From assembly GCA_949752745.1 (NCBI GenBank), contig OX457031.1, positions 25,682,081 to 25,746,080 on the forward strand: a stretch of 64,000 nucleotides of DNA, read 5' to 3'. This document shows, one piece after another, positions 21,669 through 33,600 of the stretch. Positions within the stretch are counted from its first letter, which is position 1, and the number at the start of each line of letters is the position of its first letter. The position numbers were made by a program, and so were the translations under genes. The notes beneath the pieces are model-generated. The model worked only from the letters and a program-made list of their open reading frames with translations. It did not search any database and was not told the DNA's origin. The stretch is from Protula sp. h YS-2021 (taxonomy: Eukaryota > Annelida > Polychaeta > Sabellida > Serpulidae).

Positions 21669-24600
21669 ACAATAATAATTAATAATAATAACAATGATAG
21701 TAGCAATAATAATATTATTAATAATAATAACAGTGATAATAAAAATGATTTTTTTACTGTGTGCTATTAAGTGGCCTAATATTAATTTGTGACTACCGCG
21801 TTGTATTTGTCAATTTCCAGGGTGCTTCAAACGCACTGCGTGGCTCATTGTAAGTCTGGCCTGTTTTGGATTGCTGATCTTCAATATTTGGGAGCTAGTG
21901 GTTGCCTATTTAAAATACCCAGTGAGTAGAGAAAATAAAAGCGGGCTTAATCGTTTAGTTTATTCATATTTTTGCAGTTACTGACCTTCTATAATAATTG
22001 AAATTTTCTGCCCAAATTATTTTTTCTCACGAATAAAACGTTCTTTCCGGTAATAGTTTGCGGGATTATATGGAAGAGTATCTTTGAGGCAAAAGATAAC
22101 CAAATAAAAAATTAGATTAGTTGTTGAAATTGATTTCAGTGTGCCTTTGAATGAAAATGAAACCGTTTCTAAATTCTTGGGATCCGGAAACAGGGTGGAG
22201 CTTTTTCTATAAAGACATGCCTGTTCTTTTTAGGTAGTATTGCAAAAGCAATGGCTTCATTCCACTGAATTGCAATTTCCTGCAGTTACTGTTTGTAATA
22301 CAAATCCCATCAAGCAGTCCATGATTGGCCTCAGCCCGCGGCTTAGTGCTCTGGTAGAAAGATGGAGTTCACGGGAGACGAAGAGAAGACGAAAACGTGC
22401 CGCACTGGTCCGGAAAAAGAGAAGTTAGCGTCTCTCAATTATCTTTGACACTACGATTTAATTGCCTGTAATATTATATTTTATAAGTAATTCCATGAGG
22501 TGGTCGCATCTTGAAAGTTTGAGCGAATTAAACTGCTATAACAAGCGATAATTTCATGTAGTACTGAAATTTTCTCCAGTCCGAAGTCGTCCCAGTTTAT
22601 TTGGGATTCGAACATCTTTCGCTCTTAAAATAAGGAACACCATGCACAGAAGAATCCCGTTATGTCAACATTGATTATAGTGACAGAGAGCCCGTAACGG
22701 TGTGATTGTGTGGACCCAGTTGTGCTTTTCACTGTTAATATTATCGGTTCTGAGTAAACATTCTAAGGTCGAACCAACGTCGATCTGACGTTGCTTCGTG
22801 GATCCAACCAAACCAAACATTAACTTTGGTATACTTTGGCTGTGACTGGTCGCAACCACCAATCAACGTCGATCCAAAGTCTAGCACACAGCGTTGAATA
22901 GACGTGTGGTGGTCCTGTAATGGAGGGCTGACCATATATGACTGCTTACGTCACGATGACGACTATAGATTGTTTTTATCCCGAAGTTTATATATCGTCG
23001 GTTTCCAAGTGTCTATATAACATCGGGAGATAGAGATTGTTTCGACTTCTGTTTGCAACCTTTACCCAACGTTGATTAGACGTAGACGTCTCTCCGACGT
23101 CGAAAGGTAGACATTGTTTCGATTTCCATAAACAACCAAGACGCGACATTGATCCGAAGTCGAGTGCCCCGTCTGTCCAACGTTGATTCAACGTTTATGT
23201 ATAAATGGTTACTCTTTGCATTGTCGGGTTATTTTTCATTTTGACTTCCATTTCCTTGACTTTGTTTGACCATTGGATAATCAAAAAATATCCAACGTTT
23301 AGAAGTAGGTGCTGTTTCGACTTCCATAAACAGCCGAAATTCGACGCTTGAAATACGTCTGATGTGACTTCTATTCAGTGTTCTGACACCATCGCAATGT
23401 TTACTGGGTCTTTCAGTTAGTTGTTCAAGTGCAAATAAATATAAAAGGTGTCTGGTTTCGGTCAGATATAGGCTAATTTATTATCAGTATTATGGTACGC
23501 TCGGAAATTTTTCACCCCAAGCCTGTTGACCTGCAAATCAATTAATTAATTGGGGCCGAAAATTAAAGTTACTTGTCACTGTTAGTTGGAGAATTGAATC
23601 AAAAGTAAATATTAATGGTTCTTATAAAATATAGTACGAGTATGAGTGCAATGTTTGTATGGCAAATTTAACGGCAAAATTATAATCAGTGCTGTTTCCT
23701 CGGGACAAAAGCAACCTTTTATATATTGCAAATATTGCTGTTTTTACTTCATCCAAAACCAGGGCCCTGGTTCTATCCATTTACTTCATTGCGATAAACA
23801 GTCAATTGATTTTTGTGTGTATCCTGAAATCAGAGTAAATCATTTTTTTTTATCTCAATGGGTCAAGTCACATGCAACAGAACGACTATCCTCAAACACT
23901 TCACTAGTCCTACGAAGCGTTCTGGTTGTCACGCCCTAACTTTAATAATCCTGAAAAACACCTGTAAACCCTTTACCACTCGTAAAAAATGGACCGTCTG
24001 TAAAACCTGACCATCTCCAAAACAAGGTCATTCAAGTGGTGGTCCCATTTCAGGGCTTGAGCCAGGAACAAGTGAAGTTATATCATGGAGTTTTGAAAAA
24101 AAAACACATTTTATGTTTACAAGCAATATTTTTTAAAAAGAAAAAATCTTGCAGGTGTATGTTTCGCTTTTCCAAATTTCAAAATGCCAAGGTAATACAT
24201 ATAAAATTAATATACTTTGAAAACGAGAAGATTTATTGAAAACAAAATTGTGTTTCCAATCTATCAATAAAACGGACTAATTTCTCATAAAGTTCTGATG
24301 CAATTCGTCCTGGGGGTGAAGCACCATGACTCAGTACATTACATTGCCTCCCCCAGAGGACCACTCACGTACAGATTGGCTACAATGCATGTCCATGACT
24401 CTTTGAAACGACCCCTAAGAGTACTACATTTAAAATAATACCCCTTTCTTGACCAAACGCGGCTCTGAAAGAACCGCCCTTTTAAGGAAAACGCGGAGTA
24501 CGGAATGAAAATGACCTTTTTAAAACGAAACTGGCGCTCGTCGCGGACACAGCCTGGCCTCAGAATTACCTGTTTTATTCGTGTTTTTAGACACCCATGG

Positions 24601-27600
24601 TAGCACATATGATGCATATAAATATTATGATACTCCTTCCTCAAATAATATTAGAGCCGACTAATATATACCGCAAAGTTCCCATGCCTATACATTACTT
24701 TTTTTTGGGGCAAAATTATCCAAGCAGAAACATAATGCCTTCAGGGTATCCAGTCATAAAATTCACACTCTGTCCCATTCCTTACGAGCTTTACAGGGCG
24801 AGTTGTCCATGAAGAAAACGCTTGCCCATTTGTTTTCTTCAAGGTGCTGCCGATCCGACGTGTACTACGGAACTGAATTCGGTGACGGGCACCTGTTACT
24901 GGATTGAAGACGGCTCTTACGCCGCAACAGAAGCCTCAGATGCTTGCCGTAACAGAGGCGGTTACACAGCTCATATTAAAACAGAGGATACTAAAAATTT
25001 TCTCAGAAATGCCGGAATGATTGGGTAAGTTACCCGAGCATAACGTTCGACGTTGTGAAGTGTAAAGAAGGATAAAAATATCCTATATTCCTTGTATAAA
25101 GAATGATAAATACCGGACATCTGTCCCCTGCCCCTCCCCCCCCCCCAAAACGCCCTTTTTGCAACCTGGTCAGCTGCCCCCGCTCCATCCAGTTAGAAAT
25201 ATATTGTAGAAGTGTCACGGTAGAGTAGCATTTCTTACTTTCGTCTCACAGAGGATTATATTTTCACGATATCTTTCTCGGTTAAATAAAATGCATTTAT
25301 TTACAAAAAGTTGTATGTCTAATAATTCCAAGCACGGCTAATTCGCTTTATTAATATAGAACATTATTTCCAGGGCCCTTCTCCTTTTTGTATTAACTGC
25401 ACAACAAAATACACATAAATGTCTCAGTCACTCTGAGCCGCTTTTTGAGTCACTTGAGCCATATTTGAATATAGCCATTTATAAAGCCTGGCGTTATGAG
25501 CTTAGCCGCACAAGGAACCCAAACTCCCTCTTTCATTTAATAAAAACTCCGAATTTGCTTATCTCCACTTTTACATTGCATGAAACAGGGTAGAGACAAA
25601 ATTTTCTCACTGCAGAACATGTAGTGCCGTTCTTGTTCTCGCCCAGTATCAAGTCATTTTTCAAGTCATATGCCACGTGAAAAAATTGAAGTGCGAAATG
25701 CCTAATTTCTTTTCTTTGTACAACCAAAAATATTGCAATGATATTGCCATAAACTGTGGAAAGTGAGGGATCCTAAATAAACCGGACACCTGGCTAAGCC
25801 GGACAGATTAGTTCACTCTCGTGGTTGACCGCAATATTGAGGTTTTACTATAATCTACTTACATGTTTCTTTATAGCATCGACTGGTATCGTATTTTTCC
25901 TATTGACTAGACCCCCAAACTACCATGTATTCTAATGAAGGGTTCGTCCATGCACATAAAGTTACCATCCTTAACAGGGTAAAACCGGTTACTTTTTTGC
26001 TGTTTTCTTTTGTCAAGAGTGGATACTCTTCGCCACCTCACTTCTTGATCAAAACACACAAACAACATGCTGAACTTAACCTCAATTTTTCCTATGAAAA
26101 CAAAGAAACACAATTTATATTTATTCCAGACAAACTACAATTACTTACCTTGGCAATAATTATTTTTTATTGTTCTTTAACAACGGTGTACACTCGCACA
26201 GCTAAAAGCGCAATGCATGACGGTTTAAATCCCCTGGTTTCTCTGTTGAAAAGGTATTAAAGAAAGGTTGAAAAACGTTTACATAATAATTTAATCAATA
26301 TTAAGTTGTATTATAACCAGTATGATGGAAGATTAAGTTAGTTGTGTTTGTCATTCATTCCATTAGGTTTTAGCTCAGGTAGTCTATGGCCACAGGAGCT
26401 ATACCCATTATCCGGCGGCCCACCTGCAAGCACTGTAAACTACGTTTGTCTTTTTTTTTTTGGTTGTCAGTCCGGCATCTATAAATCGTAGATATTTCGA
26501 CGTCTATCCACTGTCGATATCCCGACGTCTATTTAAAGGGAAATGCGGGTATCTCTGTGCCACCTAGAGACCAAAATGCGCATTACATTGAATATCGCTG
26601 ATTTTGAATCCATGTTTGCACAGCATAAATAACTACTAAATCCGCCCTAGATCGAAAAATTCTTTTCAAAGAAAAATAGGGTCGTGTCCAGAAATGGTCG
26701 GTATTGATATTTTTTCCTAGAAGGGTCTGTGTTGATGTACTGTCCATTTAAATCATATTACACTGTTTTCGAAAAGATTATATAATTCTCTTATTGATAC
26801 GGTGACATATATTTTTTATTTGCTTAAAACATTTCGTATGAAATGTTCTTCAAACAGGGAAAAAATAAGGCAATTGTCAATTCTGATTATGTGTGATTTT
26901 TGCATTTTGATTGAAATTTTTGGGTTTTCCAATGGTTTCTATAGTAAAAGTACGCGACCTATCAGTGTCTTTATTTCTCTTATAACATCGGTGACCCCCT
27001 TTCACTTTTCAATTTTTGAATGTATACGCTCAAAGCATTAAACTGTAACTGAAAGTATACAGTAAATGTCAATTGCAGGTGACATACCCGCATTTCCCTT
27101 TAACACTGCATCAAAGATGTTGATTGGACTTCTGACAAAGTTATCTTTTGGTTGCGACTATAAACAACGTCTAAACAATGTCAGAAGCCATTCACTTTCT
27201 CACTTCAATTTCAAGCAGTATCTCTTTTTTGAAAACCCGTAATAGGTCAAGTGCAGTGTGGATAAGTTTGCATGACAACGATGGGACGTGGGAGTGGGGC
27301 GATGGGGAGGCAGCATCATGGACGGACTGGGATACTGGACAACCTGAAGAAAGTTCAAGTATGTTTTTTATTTTCCAAATATTCTCGAGGAAAAGCACTT
27401 GTTTTTTCTAAGTTCAAGTAGACGCAAGCATGTTTTAAAACCAAACACATGTGAAAAATTCCAAAATGAATTTGAAGTGTTAGTAGATGAAAAATGCCAG
27501 ATTATCTGTTTACTTGCTGAATTTAACTTCTACATACTTTTACGCATTTAAATGCTTCAGGCAGTTGGCTTCAACTCGACTGTGTTAGAGTCGATACCAA

Positions 27601-30600
27601 CGAACTGTGGAGTAACACCATGTGCTGGAGTTTTTCATATAGATATGACGCGCTGTGCGAAAAAGGTAAACACGATTTTATTCTAACCCATTTGTAGATC
27701 TGTGCCATTTAACATCACGCAACATCACGCAACGCTCTGTCGACAACGATAAACTTTGCTCCACATAAATGTATATATTTTTTCAATATTAGTTAGATAT
27801 TTTCAAATCACAAAATTTACCATTTTAGCTACATATTTTATTCCTTTTATTGACTCAACAGCCAATCACAGAATTCCAAACTGTGCGCTGAATAGAGTTC
27901 GTGTTTTTAGTTTTTATTTCGTTCATTTATTTTTTTTTTTCAAATATGCTCATACTCGTTTCATCTGCAGAAAAAATTGAGCTACGTCAATGCGAAATGT
28001 CTTTTATATGTTTCAAAGGATGCAATAAGATATCCCCAGAAAATTCCCCCCTCTAAATAACTGTTAATAAAAGTTGTTAAGTCCAAAAACAAAAGTCAGT
28101 AGAATGAAGCTGCATAGACAACGACAAGCAAGAGTTTGTTTAAACAAACCTTTAACAGCTGCCGTTGGATCTATTCAACGCTTGAAAAATATCATCCACG
28201 TCTTTTCTCGGACATAACATAGAAATGGAATTGATAGTGATAGAGCTCCAGTTTTTGAAGATTTTCCTGTCACCTCATCGCTACTCATCATCAGTGCCTT
28301 TGACAATAAAAATACACCAGAGGACGCTGAAACACGGATTTTGAAGGGCACACATTAGCGGTCATGAGGCACAGGGGACTTGTATGATCAAGTGCTGCAG
28401 TGCGTCAACAGGCGCACTGGACCGTGCAGCACCGTCTTTGAGAACGGGGCCTAGCGGACACCGAGGAAGAAGTGGCCACACAACGTCCAGTGTGCCAACA
28501 GCACCAGTCTGGTCCTAGCCCCCATCGTTGTCTCCTGTATTAAAATTTCTAAGCAATAGTTCAGAAAGTTTAGGTTGGAACGTGTGCATCAGTTAAGCCC
28601 AACCCTCGTCCCCACCGGACTTGAAAGGGTGTATGTGTGTGTGTGTGTGTGTTGGGAAAGTGTTATGGTGTAGCCATATACATTTATGACGTATAGGTCT
28701 GGGGGGGGGGGGGACCGGCGGTTATTGAATAGTCACGTGACGACAAGGAAACCACATCAAATATTTTTAAAAAAGAACTCAAGCAACAGAGCGACAGAGG
28801 GCAAGGTGCATTACCGTTTACTGAAGTTTACGGTCGACGCCCGCAGTATCGTTTGCCCATCCTTTTTGATGATCTGGTTTTCAGGTCCCTGGTTAATTCA
28901 ACGCAGCTTTTTGTTATTTGCTGGGAAACAATTCACGTGTTTATTAAAACTTAGTTTTGTCTATGCAATGAATGAAACTGTTGGATTGGATAAACCGACA
29001 CTGACAACAACCGTCCTCTCACCTCCGCATGCATCTGGTCCCCCCCCCCCCACTCCTACAAATGTGATTCAATGTACCATCTGGGTTTCCCCGATGGGGG
29101 ATATCCGTGAGGAGCAGCATCGAGGTGCTAGGCAAATTCTTCAAGAGCTGGAGCTCTATCGTTGCCGTTCAGGAAATTCCAATTTTGTGATGTTATGGGC
29201 GAGAAAAGATATCGATGATACTCTGCAAGAATTCGATCTGGCTAAACAGCCGCAACAATCGTACACAAATACGTTTTGAATTGGATAAAATGGCATTTTA
29301 TCATTTTGCCGTCTTTTTTTGCTGTTTTTTTTTTTTTAAAAATGCAGTGTTTGCTGCTATAACCATGGATTTACAGAATGACCCATTTCTTATTTAGTTT
29401 GATCCCGACGTCAATACAACGTCACAGCCATGCTGTCTTTAGACGTCCCCTTTCCTAAAACTATGCCAAATAAATAAATTAAAAAAAGAAAATGTACATA
29501 CATCGCATGGAAAGCACAACTAATTTCGTTGTTTTAATACCGAGTTGGGTAGGGAGTGCTAATATATGTGTATTGCCTTTTTTTCATAACGTTTCTTCAT
29601 AAAAAAAAGTCATGTAGCAAAGTATATTTACTTTTGAGTCAACATGAGTCAACATGAAGATATTGACCAGTTATGAAAATGTTGATTCAATGCTCAAAGT
29701 TTTCTTTAATAATACTTTATGTTAACTTAGAAGTCAATACCTAGGAATTATTGGATTATTATGAGGATTAGTTGTTAATAACAAACATTGTGCTGGAAAC
29801 ATAGCAGGATAAAAAAGTTAACTTATTATTCGTTCAAACAAACTTAACTAGAAATTTTGTCAATTCCGGGGCATCGAAATATAAAAACAAAACAAACAAA
29901 AAAGCAAAAAACAAACAAACAACAAACACACAAACCAAAAAACAAACAAAAACAAACAAAAAAAAACAAACAAAAGAAAAACAAAAAAAAAAAAACCCTG
30001 GCCCTGTTTATCTTTTTTGAGAGAAAAGATCACAGGATCTGACATCTTTTTAATTTGGGACGGGGAAACGACAATATTTTTCCTCCTGGAATTGTTGGCT
30101 TGTGCCATCTCTAACATACCTTAATTTCTGCAACATTTTGATGAACTGAAAGTTTTATTGATTTTAAGCGCCAGAAACGTTGACAACTCAAATAGACACG
30201 ACAACAGATGTGGATACAACACAGCCTGATACTACAACAGTATCTGAAACAACACAGCCGGACACTACCACACTGGCTGATACAACACAGCCTGACACTA
30301 CAACACTGGTTGAAACAACACAGCCTGACACTACAACACTGGTTAAAACAACACAGCCCGACACTACAACACTGGTTGAAACAACACAGCCCGACACTAC
30401 AACACTGGTTGAAACAACACAGCCCGACACTACAACATTGGCTGAAACAACACAGCCTGACACTACCACACTGGCTGATACAACACAGCCTGACACTACA
30501 ACACTGGTTGAAACAACACAGCCCGACACTACAACACTGGTTGAAACAACACAGCCCGACAGTACAACACTCTCTGAAACTACACAGCCTGACACTACAA

Positions 30601-33600
30601 CATTGGCTGAAACAACACAGCCCGACACTACCACACTGGCTGAAACAACACAGCCTGACACTACCACACTGGCTGATACAACACAGCCGGACACTACCAC
30701 ACTGGCTGATACAACACAGCCCGACACTACCACACTGGTTGAAACAACACAGCCTGACACTACAACACTGGTTGAAACAACACAGCCCGACACTACAACA
30801 TTGGCTGAAACAACACAGCCTGACACTACAACACTGGTTGAAACAACACAGCCTGACACTACAACACTGGTTGAAACAACACAGCCCGACACTACAACAC
30901 TGGTTGAAACAACACAGCCCGACACTACAACACTGGTTGAAACAACACAGCCCGACACTACAACATTGGCTGAAACAACACAGCCTGACACTACCACACT
31001 GGCTGATACAACACAGCCTGACACTACAACACTGGTTGAAACAACACAGCCCGACACTACAACACTGGTTGAAACAACACAGCCCGACAGTACAACACTC
31101 TCTGAAACTACACAGCCTGACACTACAACATTGGCTGAAACAACACAGCCCGACACTACCACACTGGCTGAAACAACACAGCCTGACACTACCACACTGG
31201 CTGATACAACACAGCCGGACACTACCACACTGGCTGATACAACACAGCCCGATGTAACAACTGAAGCTGTAACACAAGCTGTCAGTCAGTATCAGAACAG
31301 GTAATTAAGCTGTTTTTTAAACTATAGACACATATTTTATGTACTTTTCACGTAAATGCTACGCGGGGATGAGGCTGCTTTTTATGCTTAACGAAACGAG
31401 GTATCGAGCACTCATCAATGGGTCACAGAACTGATCAGCACCCCAACCTCACATCGCTGACCATACATCTGAGACTGCTCTTCTCCCCCCCCCCCCCCAC
31501 CCTCCCACGCGTGTTACCCTCCCGTACCAATATTTCCCATCCCAATATTTCTTTCATAAATTTATATGCACATTCATTTATAAGGTAAATTCTATGTAAT
31601 TTACTGTGTATTACGTTACTATGACAACAAGGTTCGCATGCTATACGATTCTGTACCCCCGTACATGCCACCTCTTTTGTTGTTTAGTTCAAATTATGGT
31701 ATGTTAAAAAATAACAGTTGCACCTAATCAATGACAAAATTTAATCAAATATCCCCCCGCCCCCTCTCTGTCTCCGCCTTATCCCGCTCTGTCACCCACC
31801 CCTTCCGCTCTCTGTCCTCGCCCCTTCTCCGTTTTGTCCCCTCCACCCTTCCCCTCTCTGTCTGATCGCCCCGCTCCTCTCCTCTCCCTCCCAACCGCCC
31901 TTCCCCTCTCTGTTCCCCGCCCCTTTCGTCTCTGCTCCCCCGCTCCTACCCCTGCTCTGTTCCCTGCTACTTCCCTCTCTATCCCCGACCTTCCCCTCTC
32001 TGTCCCCTCCTCCCTTTTCTCCTCTGTTCCCTCCGCCCTTCCCCTCTCTCTCCCGCCCCCTGCCCCGTCCCTTCCCTCTTTGTCTCCAGCGCCTTCCCCT
32101 CTCTGCCCCCCTCTCCAAACTGACTTTGGCGTATTGTTCCTTTTTTCACATGGAATCTTCAGAGAACCATTAAGAGAAGATTTCCTGCAAGAAACTGAGT
32201 TCCTGGAAGCTCTTGCTGACGAATCCGAGGAAGTGAAGGTTGCCATGGGATACCAGCAACATGAATTTATTCTTGATTGTACCATCGCTGGATCTGCCTG
32301 CCTCTATAAGTAATTCCAGTTTAAATACCTAAAGAGAATGTTAAGATCAATTTATTATGTCGCTATAATTTTATATCTAGTCTTTTTTTAGTCATTTTTT
32401 CGGAGAAAATACAATTCCCACGATGAAAGAATCCTTTAAAAGGCGAAATTTTCTTTTCCTTAGGAGTAAAAATAATAGAACAAGACTATATTCATAGACT
32501 TAGAATTGATAAGTGACCATTGTGTCTTGCCTGTTGTAATATAATATTGATTTGTTCAATCATCCAGAGTTTCCGTTCGCTCCGAAATTCGCATGATAAC
32601 GTTCATGATGAAGCTGTGTTGGCTTGGCAAAATGACATCCGTTTACGAAGGCAGCAAAGAATATCTGAATTCATCCAAATAATTTGTCTGTTGTATTTTG
32701 TATTGTCTTTTTTTGAAGTCGTGCAGAAGCTAATAATACTTCAAGGAGGCGTCTTTGAAATAAGTAATTTCAAAATTTTCCGCCATTTTATAAGAGGGGA
32801 ATACACATCCCTTCAAAGGTAAACTCGAAACATCGCCTCTTTTTTTTCTTTGCCTTCCTGATGTACATGTGTATTATTTTTAACAATTAAACAAACGATG
32901 TTGCTGATGTTAGAAAAATATTTCGAGTATAAGAGTTGCTTGGGTTTTAATTTCCCCAACCCCCTTTTTAAGTTGTTAGAAGCTATGTTACCCCTTAAAA
33001 TTAGACAGAGCGGCTCCGCAGTGAAAAAACCAATGACTGATGTTTTATGTTGTCACAGCGATTTTTCTACATTTTTCAATGCTGCACACGGAAACTGCTA
33101 CACTTTTAACGCTGGGTGGAATGTGAATGCATCCGGGGACTTCTATCGCAGCAGCAGATCCGGAATCTCCCAAGGTGAATCAATCACGGATAGTTCATTT
33201 ATGAATATTAGCCAATCATAGACTTCTATCATAGCAACAGATTAGGAATCTCCCAAGGTGAATCAATCACAATAGCCTACTCAGTTCATTTATGAATATT
33301 AGCCAATCATTGCTTAACATTGTGAAAAATCTTACTGTGGTGGTATATCGTTCAGACTGGAAAGTAAAATCAGTTGTCGTTCGTAACTATTTTATTTCTT
33401 CAGTGTGCAAAATTTTGAGCATTTGACCTTTGTAAGATTAAATTGTTATATCACCTGATTCATTATAACATTAATATACACAAACTCACCCCGCCCCCCC
33501 CCACCCGCCCAAGTCTTTTTTCCAGTCCCTCTGTGCGTTCTTACTTTATTTAATGATTCCTGACATTCAATCCAGGTTTGGAATTGCTTTTGAACATCAA

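Noticed and set aside
30111..31277. Long antisense and off-frame open frames over the mucin repeat (up to 388 codons)
   Set aside because: The 33-bp unit lacks stops in several frames, so all copies stay open; only the plus frame matches splice phase on both sides.
31779..32285. Gly/Arg/Glu-rich minus-strand proteins
   Set aside because: Translations of the opposite strand of the CT-rich low-complexity tract.
31834..32313. 159-codon Pro/Ser-rich open frame before channel exon 8
   Set aside because: It is the polypyrimidine tract read in frame with exon 8. The phase of the preceding exon requires the acceptor at 32161.
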